DNA of 64,000 bases from Streptomyces fumigatiscleroticus (GCF_014647975.1 NZ_BMQF01000013.1:1-64000); one strand, 5' to 3'; shown: positions 33,534 through 42,899, counted from the first letter of the stretch. Made by a program: numbers and translations. The notes: generated from the sequence alone by a model not told the origin.

Positions 33534-34352
33534 TCAGACTCCCTCCAGCTCGGCGACGACCGCGGCGTGGTCGGAGGGCCAGACTCCGTCCACGGGGCCG
33601 TCACCGGCCCGCCGTACGGCCCGGACCCGGCCGAGCCCGCCGGGGCCGGGCGGCCCCACGTGGATGTAGTCGATCCGCTCGCCCGGCTTCCCGCCGGCCG
33701 GGACGTACGGGTTGGCCCGGTCCCAGGTGACGGACGGGGCCGCCGGGTCGGCCTGCTCCCAGGCGTCGGCGAGGACCGGGCCGGGCGCGCCGGACGCCCC
33801 CCGGCCGCCGGCGAGGAGCCGGACCTCCTCGGAGCCGGGCCCGGCGTTGAAGTCCCCCGTCACCACGGGCGGGAAGGCGGTCCCGCCCCGGTGCCGGGCC
33901 ACGAACCCCATGAGGGCGGCGACCTGCTCGCGGCGGACCGCCGACCCCTCGGGCGCCGACGTCAGATGGACGGTGAAGAAGGGCACCTGGTGCCCCGGGG
34001 CGTCCAGCCGCGCGTACAGGGCGAGCCGGCCGTCGTCCAGGCTCTCGGGGGCGGGCAGCCGCAGCACCTCCCGCGCCGCCACGGGCCAGCGGCTGAGCAC
34101 CGCGTTGCCGATCACCGCCGAGGAGTCGCCGATGCGCCGCTGCCAGCGCGCGGAGGAGTGCGCGGGCGCCCAGGTCCAGTGCAGGCCGAGTTCGCCCGCG
34201 AGCCACTCGGCGAGATGGCCGTCGGCGGCGGCCCACACCTCCTGGAGCCCGACGACATCGGGCTGGAGATCGCGCAGGACGGCGAGGATCGCCTTCTGCC
34301 GCTCGGCCCAGGGGCCGAACCGCCACCACAGATTCCAGGTCACGACCCGCAC
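33534..34352 (-). CDS. Endonuclease/exonuclease/phosphatase (EEP) family hydrolase
   Basis: The 272-residue protein has the EEP motifs in order: VVTWNLWWRF, VVGLQEVWAA, VVTGDFNAGPG, IDYIHVGPPG and WPSDHAAVVAEL. These bind Mg2+ and cleave phosphodiester or phosphomonoester bonds, and the substrate may be DNA, a phosphoinositide or a lipid. No signal peptide is visible, so it is probably cytoplasmic. GTG start. The stop is only seven bases from that of the convergent PHP gene. Confidence 0.9.
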   Translation of the reverse strand: MRVVTWNLWWRFGPWAERQKAILAVLRDLQPDVVGLQEVWAAADGHLAEWLAGELGLHWTWAPAHSSARWQRRIGDSSAVIGNAVLSRWPVAAREVLRLPAPESLDDGRLALYARLDAPGHQVPFFTVHLTSAPEGSAVRREQVAALMGFVARHRGGTAFPPVVTGDFNAGPGSEEVRLLAGGRGASGAPGPVLADAWEQADPAAPSVTWDRANPYVPAGGKPGERIDYIHVGPPGPGGLGRVRAVRRAGDGPVDGVWPSDHAAVVAELEGV

Positions 34353-34619
34353 GGCCGCACCACCCGCCTCTCGTCCGTCCTGCCGCCGGTCCGCACGAGA
34401 TCATGGAAAGGCCCCGGGCAGGGCCGCCGGAAGACATCTGCGGAGAACATTGAAGGACAGGGCGGTTGCCGTGGTCCGGGGAATCCGCGAACATCCGGGC
34501 GAGTGTGAAGGCCTTGTGTCTCCTGGTGCGCCGACTGCTGATCGGCCCCTCCCCCTGCTGACGGAGTCGGCACCCGCAGGGCAAACTGAGGGCTGCTCAG
34601 GATTCCTAGGGGGTCGGCG

Positions 34620-37571
34620 ATGGACGGTGCACCGCGAGTGCCGGAACAGAGACGTCCCGGCTCCGAGGAGCCGGCGGCGCTGCGCTTCGGCGTGCTCGGT
34701 CCCGTGCGCGCCTGGCGCGGCGACGACCCGCTGCCCACCGGCTCCCCGCAGCAGCGGGCCCTGCTGGCCGCCCTGCTGCTGCGCGAGGGCCGTACGGCGA
34801 CCGCGCCCGAGCTGATCGACGCGCTGTGGGGCGAGGAGCCGCCCTCGCAGGCGCTGGCGGCGGTGCGCACCTACGCCTCCCGGCTGCGCAAGGTCCTGGA
34901 CCCCGGGGTGCTGGTGAGCGAGTCGGGCGGCTACGCGGTCCGGACGCCCGGCGAGGGCGCCCTGGACCTGGCGGTGGCGCAGGACCTGGCGGCCGAGGCG
35001 GAGAAGGCGAGGACCGCCGGCGACCTGTGCCACGCCCGTGAGGTGCTGGGCCGGGCCCTGGCCCTGTGGGACGGGGAGCCGCTGGCCGGCGTGCCGGGCC
35101 CGTACGCGGAGGCCCAGCGGGTCCGTCTCCAGGAATGGCGGCTCCAGCTGCTGGAGTCCCGTCTGGACATGGACCTGGAGCAGGGCTGCCACGCGGAGGC
35201 GGTGTCGGAGCTGACCGCGCTGACCGCCGCCCACCCGCTGCGCGAGCGCCTGCGCGAGCTGCTGATGCTGGCGCTGTACCGCAGCGGCCGCCAGGCGGAG
35301 GCACTGGCGGTCTACGCCGACACACGCCGGCTGCTGGCCGAGGAGCTCGGCGTGGACCCGCGCCCGGACCTGCGCGAACTCCAGCAGCGCATTCTCCGGG
35401 CGGACCCGGGGCTGGCGGAGCCGTCGGCGCCGGTGGCCGAGCCCGCCGCGGTACCGGTGCGCCCGGCGCAACTACCGGCCGCGGTGCCCGACTTCACCGG
35501 GCGCGCGGCTTTCGTACGGGAGCTCAGCGCGGCCCTGTCCTCCGCCGAGGGCCGTGTGATGGCGGTGTCGGCGCTGGCGGGAATCGGCGGCGTGGGCAAG
35601 ACGACGCTGGCCGTGCACCTCGCCCACCAGGTCCGGACGGCCTTTCCGGACGGCCAGTTGTACGTCGACCTCCAGGGCGCGGGGCCCCGGGCGGCGGAGC
35701 CGGAGACGGTGCTGGGGTCCTTCCTGCGGGCCCTGGGCACCGCCGACTCGGCGATCCCGGATTCCCTTGAGGAGCGTGCGGCCCTGTACCGCTCCGTCCT
35801 GGACGGCCGCCGGGTCCTGGTCCTGCTGGACAACGCACGGGACGCGGCGCAGGTACGGCCGCTGCTGCCGGGCACGGAGGGCTGCGCGGCGCTGGTGACG
35901 TCACGCGTGCGCATGGTCGGACTCGCCGGGGCGTATCTGGTGGACCTGGATGTGATGTCCCCGGACGAGGCGCTGTCGCTGTTCACGAGGATCGTGGGCG
36001 AGGAACGGGTCTCCGGCGAGCGCGAGGCGGCGCTGGACGTGGTGGCGGCGTGCGGTTTCCTGCCCCTGGCGATCAGGATCGCGGCGTCACGGCTGGCGGC
36101 GCGGCGGACGTGGACGGTGTCGGTCCTGGCGGCCAAGCTCGGGGACGAGAGACGGCGGCTCGACGAGCTCCAGGCCGGCGACCTGGCGGTCAAGGCCACC
36201 TTCGAGCTGGGGTACGGGCAGCTGGAGCCGGCCCAGGCACGGGCGTTCCGGCTGCTGGGGCTGGCGGACGGACCGGACATCTCGCTGGCGGCCGCCGCGG
36301 CGGTGCTCGACCTCCCGGTGGAGGAGACGGAGGACCTGCTGGAGTCCCTCGTCGACACCTCACTGCTGGAGTCGGCGGCACCCGGCCGCTACCGCTACCA
36401 CGACCTCGTACGGCTCTACGCGCGTGCGTGCGCCGAACGCGACGAACAGTCACCGTCCGAGCGCCAGGCCGCCCTCTCCCGTCTCCTGGACTTCTACCTG
36501 GCCACAGCGGCGGGCGTCTACGCGATCGAACGCCCCGGCGACCGACTGGTGGACCACCTGGAACGCACGGAGTACCCGGGACTGTCCTTCGCGGACCGCC
36601 ACGCGGCGCAGGAATGGCTCTACGCGGAGGCGGTCTCCCTGCTGGCGTGCGTACGGCAGTCGGCGCAGGCCGGGACGGTGCGGCGCGCCGTCGACCTGTT
36701 GTGGGCGGCCGTCGACCTGGCGGAGTCGGGGGCGAACTCCAAGGAGTACGAGAAGGTCGCGGCGCTGCTGCGCGACGCGGCGCGGGAGGCCGGCGACGCC
36801 CGGAGCGAGGCACGCGCCCTGACGGCGACGGCGTTCGTGCACCACATCTCCGGCAGCAGGTTCGACGTGGCCTTCGAAGAGGCCGAGCGGGCGGGCGAGC
36901 TGGCGCGGGAGGCCGACGACCCGCTCACCGGCTGCTGGGCCGCGAACATCAGTGGCGTGGCCGCGCTGTACCAGAACTGGCACCAGGAGGGCGAGGAGCA
37001 CTTCACGCGCGCCATCGACGACTTCCGCGCGCTCGGGGACCGTCCGGGCGAGGCCAGCGCCCTGTGCAACCTGTCGCGCATCCACCTCGCCACCGGACGG
37101 ACGGACAGCGCGGTGGTGCTGGCCCGTCAGGGCGCGGCGATGTACGACGACATGGGGCACGCGCTGAGGGGGGCCAACGGCCGGTACGCGCTGGGCCTGG
37201 CCCTCACTCGCAGCGGGAGGCTGTCCGAGGCGACCGAGTGCCTGAACCAGGCCCTTCAGGTGTTCCGGGACAGCCGTCAGCGGCTGTGGGAGGGCATGAC
37301 CCTGTTCCGGCTCGCCGAGCTAGACCTGGCGGCACGACGGCCGGCCCAGGCGGCGGCGAACGCCGAGACGGCACTGACACTGCTGCGGGGCATCGGTGGC
37401 GACTGGCGGCACGGAAACGTCCTGACGGTGCTCGGGCGGGGCCTGGACGGGATCGGCCAGCGCGACCGGGCCCAGGTGTGCTGGCGTGAGGCCCTGGACA
37501 TCTTCGAGGAGCTGGGCGCCCCGGAAGCGGACGAGGTCAGGGCCTTGTTGACGTCGGCGGCCATCGTCTGA
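34620..37571 (+). CDS. afsR: AfsR, SARP-type global regulator of secondary metabolism
   Basis: This 983-residue regulator has three parts. An OmpR-like winged helix plus bacterial transcriptional activation domain spans about 20-265 (LRFGVLGPVRAWRGDDPLPTGSPQQRALLAALLLREGRT...WLEAY-type helices through LRELQQRIL). An NB-ARC ATPase has P-loop GIGGVGKTTL at about 321-330 and VLVLLDNARDA as Walker B. A C-terminal TPR array spans about 640-960. Size and order match S. coelicolor AfsR, which is phosphorylated on Ser/Thr by AfsK and other kinases and activates afsS by binding direct repeats in its promoter. afsS lies 220 nt downstream and afsK is the second gene after that. Confidence 0.96.
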   Translation: MDGAPRVPEQRRPGSEEPAALRFGVLGPVRAWRGDDPLPTGSPQQRALLAALLLREGRTATAPELIDALWGEEPPSQALAAVRTYASRLRKVLDPGVLVSESGGYAVRTPGEGALDLAVAQDLAAEAEKARTAGDLCHAREVLGRALALWDGEPLAGVPGPYAEAQRVRLQEWRLQLLESRLDMDLEQGCHAEAVSELTALTAAHPLRERLRELLMLALYRSGRQAEALAVYADTRRLLAEELGVDPRPDLRELQQRILRADPGLAEPSAPVAEPAAVPVRPAQLPAAVPDFTGRAAFVRELSAALSSAEGRVMAVSALAGIGGVGKTTLAVHLAHQVRTAFPDGQLYVDLQGAGPRAAEPETVLGSFLRALGTADSAIPDSLEERAALYRSVLDGRRVLVLLDNARDAAQVRPLLPGTEGCAALVTSRVRMVGLAGAYLVDLDVMSPDEALSLFTRIVGEERVSGEREAALDVVAACGFLPLAIRIAASRLAARRTWTVSVLAAKLGDERRRLDELQAGDLAVKATFELGYGQLEPAQARAFRLLGLADGPDISLAAAAAVLDLPVEETEDLLESLVDTSLLESAAPGRYRYHDLVRLYARACAERDEQSPSERQAALSRLLDFYLATAAGVYAIERPGDRLVDHLERTEYPGLSFADRHAAQEWLYAEAVSLLACVRQSAQAGTVRRAVDLLWAAVDLAESGANSKEYEKVAALLRDAAREAGDARSEARALTATAFVHHISGSRFDVAFEEAERAGELAREADDPLTGCWAANISGVAALYQNWHQEGEEHFTRAIDDFRALGDRPGEASALCNLSRIHLATGRTDSAVVLARQGAAMYDDMGHALRGANGRYALGLALTRSGRLSEATECLNQALQVFRDSRQRLWEGMTLFRLAELDLAARRPAQAAANAETALTLLRGIGGDWRHGNVLTVLGRGLDGIGQRDRAQVCWREALDIFEELGAPEADEVRALLTSAAIV

Positions 37572-37601
37572 ACCGAGCGGATCGCCTCGCCCGCGACACG
37601 C

Positions 37602-37634
37602 GTTCATCATTCGTTTATCGCCGCCCGGCACTCT
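37602..37634 (+). promoter_or_regulatory. SARP/AfsR direct repeat and -10 of the afsS promoter
   Basis: GTTCATC (37602-37608) and GTTTATC (37613-37619) are direct repeats spaced 11 bp start to start, the period that SARP proteins such as AfsR need to bind one face of DNA. A possible -10, CACTCT, lies about 9 bp after the second repeat, the spacing reported for SARP targets. This is the expected AfsR site for afsS. Confidence 0.7.
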
Positions 37635-37791
37635 CGTCTGCGTCGAGCCGTCGCGTCGGGGGGCAGACGGAGCGACGACCGGCCGGACGTCTACGGTGAT
37701 CCGGCCCGGCAGGTCCGTCCGGCAGCATTCGGGGGAGCTGCCGGACGGGTCCCGCCAGTCCATCGCAGAGCACTGTCAGGGAGTCAGCAAG

Positions 37792-37992
37792 GTGAGCGAC
37801 GAAACCACCACCGACAACGTCCACGCCACGGGCGAGCCGACCGGCGACGCGACGACGGACAACGTCCACGCCACGGAGGAGCCCGTCACCGTCAAGAACG
37901 TGCACGCCACCAGCGAGCCGCTCGACCTGACCGGCAAGAGCGGCGGCGACGCGACGACGGACAACGTCCACGCCACGGACGAGCCCGCGTAA
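37792..37992 (+). CDS. afsS: AfsS, small pleiotropic activator of antibiotic production
   Basis: The 66-residue protein is built of repeats: TTDNVHATGEP, TTDNVHATEEP, VKNVHATSEP and TTDNVHATDEP. Repeats of the form TxDNHAT are the defining feature of AfsS (also called AfsR2). AfsS lacks a recognised fold and raises transcription of pathway-specific activators by an unknown mechanism. It is the key target of AfsR. The GTG start follows AGGGAG. The gene lies between afsR and the afsK-side gene exactly as in S. coelicolor. A very strong hairpin follows at 38061-38103. Confidence 0.93.
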   Translation: MSDETTTDNVHATGEPTGDATTDNVHATEEPVTVKNVHATSEPLDLTGKSGGDATTDNVHATDEPA

Positions 37993-38060
37993 CCCGATCC
38001 ACCTCACACGGGGCCGGCCGCGGCGGCCGGAGGGGAGCCGCCGCGGCCGAGGGGAACCGA

Positions 38061-38103
38061 GACACGGAACGGGGCCGAGCTGAGCTCGGCCCCGTTCCGT
38101 GTC
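38061..38103. terminator. Perfect 21-bp hairpin, bidirectional terminator after afsS
   Basis: Two perfectly complementary 21-nt arms (GACACGGAACGGGGCCGAGC... at 38061-38081 and 38083-38103) are separated by a single base. The structure sits between the 3' ends of convergent genes (afsS and the secreted protein gene), where a two-way terminator is expected. Confidence 0.85.
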
Positions 38104-38117
38104 GGCGCCGCCCCGTC

Positions 38118-38669
38118 TCAGCCGGACGCCTCAGCCGTCGGGTCCAGGTCGCAGTGGGCGACCGTGGCGGCCCGCTCGTCGGTGCCGCCGACCTGGACGC
38201 GGACCGTCGCCGTGTCGTCGGCGGGGACGTCGGCCTCCTCCTGCCGCGAGACGATCTCGTCGCCCCGCGCGTCCTCGAAGGTGACGGTGACGGTGAAGAC
38301 GCCGTCCACGTCGTTGGGGTTGGTGACCTCGACCGTCGCATACGGCTGCTGGGCGGTCGCGCAGCTCACCAGCTCGGCCGTCGCGTCCTGAAGGGCCGGC
38401 GTGCCGCTGCCGCTGCCGCCGGTGCTGCCGTACGAGTCGTCGTCGTAGTCGTCGTAGTCGTCGTCGTAGTCCTTGCCGTACGAGCCGGAGCCCGAGGTGC
38501 CGCCCGACGTCGACGACGTGTCGTGGTCCTGCGAGGAGCTGCTGCACCCCCCGCCGCCTCCCCCGCCGTGCCCGTGGCGGCCCGTCGAGAAGCCGGTCAG
38601 CGCCAGCACCACCAGCGTCGACACCGCCGTGAGCCTGAGTACGTGTCCCCGTGATCGCATACGGGGCAC
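38118..38669 (-). CDS. Secreted protein with Asp/Tyr-rich linker, between afsS and afsK
   Basis: The 183-residue precursor has a signal peptide (VLRLTAVSTLVVLALTGFSTG), then a Gly/Ser/His-rich stretch and an acidic linker (YGKDYDDDYDDYDDDSYG) coded by a GTC/GTA-type microsatellite at about 38440-38480. A C-terminal beta domain follows (ATAELVSCATAQQPYATVEVTNPNDVDGVFTVTVTFED...VAHCDLDP) with two cysteines that could pair. The C-terminal domain looks like an FxLYD or Ig-like fold used in extracellular proteins. I do not know its role. Position between afsS and afsK matches a hypothetical gene I remember at the same place in S. coelicolor. A second ATG three codons in is possible. Confidence 0.8.
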   Translation of the reverse strand: MPRMRSRGHVLRLTAVSTLVVLALTGFSTGRHGHGGGGGGGCSSSSQDHDTSSTSGGTSGSGSYGKDYDDDYDDYDDDSYGSTGGSGSGTPALQDATAELVSCATAQQPYATVEVTNPNDVDGVFTVTVTFEDARGDEIVSRQEEADVPADDTATVRVQVGGTDERAATVAHCDLDPTAEASG

Positions 38670-38756
38670 CCTACTGAGCGGCCTGTCACGGCCATGTCAC
38701 CGCGCGGCGACCGCCGCGTACCCGTCCCGGGCGGACGGGCACGCGGCACCCGGCGT

Positions 38757-41108
38757 TCAGGCGGTACGCGCCGTCCCCGTGCCCTTCTCCGCGTCCAGCG
38801 CGTACACGCACCGGTCCTTGCTGCACGCGTACACCACCCCGTCGCGGACCACCGGCGAGCCGGTGATCTCGCCGCCGGTGGCCAGCTTCCAGCGCAGGCG
38901 GCCGTCGTCCGCCTTGAGGGTGTACAGGAGATGGTCGGTGGAGCCGAAGTGGATGCGGCCCGCGGCCACCGCGGGGGCGCCCACGATGTCGCCGCCCGCC
39001 TGGAAGCGCCACTTGGGCGTGCCCGTCACCGCGTCCAGGGTGTAGAGGCCCTTGCCGCTGCCGACGTGGACATGGCCCGCGGCCACCAGCACCGGCTCCA
39101 CCGACGAGCGGGACTCCGTCGCGATGCGCCAGCGGTCGCGGCCGTCGGTGGCGTCCAGGGCGTACACCGTGCCGAGGTAGTCGGCCAGGTAGACGCCGCC
39201 GCCGGTGACCGCCGGCCCCGGCACGAAGGCGGGCGGGCTGAGGAAGACCGCCGGCGCCTCGAAGTGCCACTTCACATGGCCGCCGGCCGCGTCGAGCGCC
39301 AGGACACGGGTGCCGGCGCTGACATAGACGTAGCCGTCCGGCGCGTGCGTCAGCCGGACCGGCACGCCGCCGCAGGAGGCCGCGTCGCCGATCGGGTACG
39401 ACCAGCGCTCGTCGCCGGTGCGGGCGTCCAGGGCGCGCAGCCGGGCGTCCTTCCAGACGTACACCGTGCCGTCGTGCAGGGCCGGGCCGGCCTCGGGCGA
39501 CTCGAAGTCGGTCTGGGCGCCGGTGACCTCCCACAGCTTCTGCCCGTTGGAGGCCTCCCAGCCCTGGACGCCGCCGCCGCGCGTGCCGGTGACGACGGTC
39601 CCGCGCCCGGCCCGGAGCGCGTACACCCACGCGTCCGTCGACAGCCGCCACAGGTCGGTGCCCTCCCGGGCGTCCAGGGCGAACAGCGTCGGCCCGTCGG
39701 AGGCGTGGATACGGCCGTCCGCGACCGTCATCGACCAGGCCACGTCCCGGGTCTTGAAGCGGCGGCGGCCGGTGGCCACGTCCAGGGCGTGCACCTCGAA
39801 GGAGGTGACGTAGACCAGATCCTCGGAGACGGACGGGGTGCCCCAGACGTCGTTGGACATGCGGAACCGCCACGGACGCCAGCCGCCCGGCTGCTCCGGC
39901 GGCACGGTGGGGGCCGGCGGCGCGGGTACGGCCGGGTCGGCGCCGTTGACCCCGGGGCGCGCCTTGGACCAGGAGGCGGCCAGGGCGGACTCCGGCGGGG
40001 GCGGCTTGACGGCGGTGGCGCGCACGTCGGCGACGCGCGGGCCGGGCCCGATGGGCACCTGGGCGCCGGCCAGCCGCACCGGGCCGGTGTCGGGGGCACC
40101 GGCGGACGCCGGCACGGGCACGGGCGGCGACGGGACGACCGGGTCGTGCGAGGGCGGGGGCGGGGGCGGGACGGCGGGCCGGGACGGCTGCGCGGCGGGC
40201 TTGGCCGCCGGGCGGCCGCCGCGGCGCGACTCGATCAGGCTCACCGCCCGCTCGGGCAGCCACGCCGACGCCGTACCGCTGTCGTCGGAGCCGGAGCCGA
40301 AGAGATGGGGGGCGAGCTGGGACTGGAGGTCGGCCGGTGTGGGCCGGGCCGCCGGGTCCATCTGCATGCAGGACTCGATCAGCGGGCGCAGCTCCTGGGG
40401 CAGGCCGTCCAGGTCCGGGCCCTCGCGCAGCAGCATGAAGACCGTCTCGACCGGGTTGGCGCCGTGGAAGGGCGCGTGTCCGGTGGCGGCGAAGACGAGG
40501 GTGGAGCCCAGGGAGAAGACGTCGCTGGCGCCGGTGACGCTGCGCGAGTCCTTGGCCTGCTCGGGCGACATGTAGGCGGGCGTCCCGACGGCGACGTTGG
40601 TCATGGTCAGACGCGTGTTCGAAACGCCCGAGGCGATACCGAAGTCGATCACGCGGGGGCCGTCCTCGACGACCAGGACGTTGGACGGCTTCAGGTCGCG
40701 GTGGACCAGGCCGGCGCCGTGGATCGACTGGAGCGCCTCCGCGACACCCGCGGCCAGCCAACGGACCGCCTGGGCCGGCAGCGGCCCGCAGTCGTTCACT
40801 ATCTCCTCCAGGGAGGGGGCGGGCACATAGGCGGTGGCCAGCCACGGCACCGCGGCGCGCGGGTCGGCGTCGACCACCGCGGCCGTGTAGAAGCCGGAGA
40901 CCGCGCGAGCCGCCTCCACCTCGCGGGTGAAGCGGACGCGGAAGAGCTGGTCCTCGGCCAGCTCCGTGCGCACCGTCTTGATCGCCACGCGCCGTCCGGA
41001 CGCCGAGCGCGCCAGATAGACCAGCCCCATGCCGCCGGCCCCCAGCCGTCCCAGCACCTCGAACGGCCCGATCCGCCGCGGATCGTGCTGCGTCAGCTGA
41101 TCCACCAC
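38757..41108 (-). CDS. afsK: AfsK, Ser/Thr protein kinase with PQQ beta-propeller sensor
   Basis: Read from the GTG at 41108, the kinase domain opens MVDQLTQHDPRRIGPFEVLGRLGAGGMGLVYLA. It has K44 (VAIKT), H136-R137-D138-L-K140, DFG 155-157, and Thr165 and Thr168 in the activation loop; Thr168 is the autophosphorylation site described for S. coelicolor AfsK, which supports this start. A proline-rich linker (about 310-400) leads to a PQQ-type beta-propeller at about 415-780 with repeated GxxYxxDAxTG blades. There is no membrane helix, as in AfsK, which is loosely membrane-associated. AfsK phosphorylates AfsR, and DivIVA at hyphal tips. Length 783 matches the family. Confidence 0.96.
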   Translation of the reverse strand: MVDQLTQHDPRRIGPFEVLGRLGAGGMGLVYLARSASGRRVAIKTVRTELAEDQLFRVRFTREVEAARAVSGFYTAAVVDADPRAAVPWLATAYVPAPSLEEIVNDCGPLPAQAVRWLAAGVAEALQSIHGAGLVHRDLKPSNVLVVEDGPRVIDFGIASGVSNTRLTMTNVAVGTPAYMSPEQAKDSRSVTGASDVFSLGSTLVFAATGHAPFHGANPVETVFMLLREGPDLDGLPQELRPLIESCMQMDPAARPTPADLQSQLAPHLFGSGSDDSGTASAWLPERAVSLIESRRGGRPAAKPAAQPSRPAVPPPPPPSHDPVVPSPPVPVPASAGAPDTGPVRLAGAQVPIGPGPRVADVRATAVKPPPPESALAASWSKARPGVNGADPAVPAPPAPTVPPEQPGGWRPWRFRMSNDVWGTPSVSEDLVYVTSFEVHALDVATGRRRFKTRDVAWSMTVADGRIHASDGPTLFALDAREGTDLWRLSTDAWVYALRAGRGTVVTGTRGGGVQGWEASNGQKLWEVTGAQTDFESPEAGPALHDGTVYVWKDARLRALDARTGDERWSYPIGDAASCGGVPVRLTHAPDGYVYVSAGTRVLALDAAGGHVKWHFEAPAVFLSPPAFVPGPAVTGGGVYLADYLGTVYALDATDGRDRWRIATESRSSVEPVLVAAGHVHVGSGKGLYTLDAVTGTPKWRFQAGGDIVGAPAVAAGRIHFGSTDHLLYTLKADDGRLRWKLATGGEITGSPVVRDGVVYACSKDRCVYALDAEKGTGTARTA

Positions 41109-41309
41109 TTGCCTGCCACCTCCCCGTACGGGCCGCGCCACCACCTGTGTACGCGACCGAAGTGCAGCGTCTCACCACCGCACCGCCGCGGCGGCACGCA
41201 CCCCGATTCTTCCTGTCCGCGGCCCTGGTTGCGAACCCGGAGGCAATTGGGGTGTCTCCTATTGTCTAGGGGCAAAAAGGAGGGCGCTGTACCGCCAGAA
41301 GGGCACCAC

Positions 41310-42041
41310 TCACCGCTCCAGCAGCGCGAACGACGCCCCTTGATCGTCGCTGACCACGGCCACCCGGCCGTAGGAGGCCGTGAACGGCGGCACCTGCACC
41401 CGTCCGCCGAGCCGGCCGGCCGTGCCGAGGGCGGCCGGAAGGTCCTCGACGCCGAAGTGGACGAGGAAGTGGGGCGGCATCTCGGCGGGGAAGACGTCGG
41501 AGACGGGCGCGCGCCCGACGTCGGGATCGGCGCCCGGGCCGAAGAGGGCGTCGTGGAAGAGCTCGCCGTAGAAGGCGTTGGCGGCCTCGGTGTCCCGGGT
41601 GTACAGCTCGGCCCAGGCGAAGGTGCCCGGCTCGTGCCGCCTGCCGAAGCCGGGCTGCCGGCCCGGCTGCCACAGGGCGAAGACGGCGCCCTGCGGATCG
41701 GCCACCAGGGCGGCCGTGCCGAGGTCGCCGACCGGCAGCGGCGCCAGCACGACCTGGCCGCCGGCCCGGCGGATCCGCTCGGCCAGCGCCGCCGCGTCGG
41801 GCGCGGCGAAGTACACCGTCCATACGGTGGGCAGCCGGCCGTCCGCCTTGCGCGTGAGCGCGGCGACCGGCTCGCCGCCCTTCAGCGCCCATGCGGCCGG
41901 GCCGCGCACCGCCGGCCGCTCCTCGAAGGTCCACCCGAAGAGCCCGCCGTAGAACCGCTTGCCCGCCTCGACGTCGGGAAGCTGCGCGTCCACCCAGCAC
42001 GGGACGCCCTCCCCGTAGTGGGATGCCCTGTTTTCGGCCAT
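41310..42041 (-). CDS. VOC-family (glyoxalase/dioxygenase fold) protein, two-domain
   Basis: The 243-residue protein contains two vicinal-oxygen-chelate modules: GVPCWVDAQLPDVEAGKRFYGGLFGW...VYFAAPDAAALAERIRRAGGQVVLAPLPV, and GTFAWAELYTRDTEAANAFYGELF...FLVHFGVEDLPAALGTAGRLGGRVQVPPF. Members of this kind act in resistance (hydroxylase or binding proteins) or in metabolite modification. Metal ligands in the usual positions are only partly visible. ATG at 42041 precedes GEGVPCW closely. It is divergent from a TetR gene (123-nt gap), which could be its regulator. Confidence 0.88.
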   Translation of the reverse strand: MAENRASHYGEGVPCWVDAQLPDVEAGKRFYGGLFGWTFEERPAVRGPAAWALKGGEPVAALTRKADGRLPTVWTVYFAAPDAAALAERIRRAGGQVVLAPLPVGDLGTAALVADPQGAVFALWQPGRQPGFGRRHEPGTFAWAELYTRDTEAANAFYGELFHDALFGPGADPDVGRAPVSDVFPAEMPPHFLVHFGVEDLPAALGTAGRLGGRVQVPPFTASYGRVAVVSDDQGASFALLER

Positions 42042-42164
42042 GCCGCCAACGTAACGGCGTCCCGCGCACCTCGCAGACCAGGCACACCAGGCCCCGCCCA
42101 CCCGCGCACCCCATTTGCACTCGGCCAGATCGCGCCCCGATCACCCGTCGGTAAGCTGACCGGC

Positions 42165-42815
42165 ATGACAGGACAAGTGCGTACAGTCGACGGCCGCGTG
42201 GCCGGCCGGCGTGGGCAGGCGACCCGGCAGAAGCTGCTCGACTGCCTCAGCGAGATGCTCAGCTCCTCCCCCTACCGGGACGTCAAGGTCATCGATGTCG
42301 CCCGGAAGGCGGGCACTTCGCCCGCGACCTTCTACCAGTACTTCCCGGACGTCGAGGGCGCCGTTCTGGAGCTCGCCGAGCAAATGGCCGCCGAGGGAAC
42401 GGGATTGACCGGCCTGGTCGACGGACGGTCCTGGGCCGGCCGGGCCGGCTGGCAGACGGCCCAGGAACTCGTCGAGGGATTCCTGGAGTTCTACCGCCGC
42501 AACGACGCCATCCTGCGCGTGGTCGATCTCGGTGCCGCCGAGGGCGACAAACGTTTCACCAAGCTCCGCAACAAGATCCTGAACTCGGTGAACACCTCTC
42601 TCGCCGAGTCCGTCGCCGAGCTCCAGTCCAAGGGCAGGATCGACAAGGACGTGAACCCGGCGGCGATCGCCGGCTGTGTCATCGCCATGCTCGCGGCGGT
42701 CGCCTCGCACCAGAAGGGCGTCTCCTCCTCCTGGGGCGTCAGGCAGGCCGAACTCAAGCCCAATCTGGCGCTCTTGGTGCACCTGGGGGTCACCGGCAAG
42801 AAGCCGGCGAAGTAG
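42165..42815 (+). CDS. TetR-family transcriptional regulator
   Basis: The N-terminal helix-turn-helix reads RGQATRQKLLDCLSEMLSSSPYRDVKVIDVARKAGTSPATFYQYFPDVEGAVLELAEQM. The C-terminal ligand domain (about 75-216) is helical: WQTAQELVEGFLEFYRRNDAILRVVDLGAAEGDKRF. The ATG at 42165 follows a short leader. It is divergent from the VOC gene. A hairpin at 42862-42895 follows the stop. The same TetR is, as I remember, found next to afsK in S. coelicolor. Confidence 0.92.
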   Translation: MTGQVRTVDGRVAGRRGQATRQKLLDCLSEMLSSSPYRDVKVIDVARKAGTSPATFYQYFPDVEGAVLELAEQMAAEGTGLTGLVDGRSWAGRAGWQTAQELVEGFLEFYRRNDAILRVVDLGAAEGDKRFTKLRNKILNSVNTSLAESVAELQSKGRIDKDVNPAAIAGCVIAMLAAVASHQKGVSSSWGVRQAELKPNLALLVHLGVTGKKPAK

Positions 42816-42861
42816 GTTCGGCCCGGCGGCGCAGCGCACTCACGTCCTCAGTCCTGTCTCG

Positions 42862-42899
42862 CAGGCGGCGGTCCACCCGGATGGGCCGCCGCCTGTTGC
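42862..42899 (+). terminator. Hairpin after the TetR gene
   Basis: CAGGCGGCGG (42862-42871) pairs with CCGCCGCCTG (42886-42895) around a 14-nt loop and is followed by TTGC. It lies 47 nt after the TetR stop and before the PPOX gene. Confidence 0.6.

Noticed and set aside
34620..37571. Pathway-specific SARP of a biosynthetic gene cluster
   Set aside because: The three-domain size, the adjacent afsS and afsK, and the lack of any biosynthetic genes fit the global regulator AfsR.
38694..42815. A very long plus-strand reading frame (over 1,300 codons) across afsK and the VOC gene
   Set aside because: It is antisense to clear genes, has shadow composition (Arg/Gly/His-rich), and only its last part is the real TetR gene.
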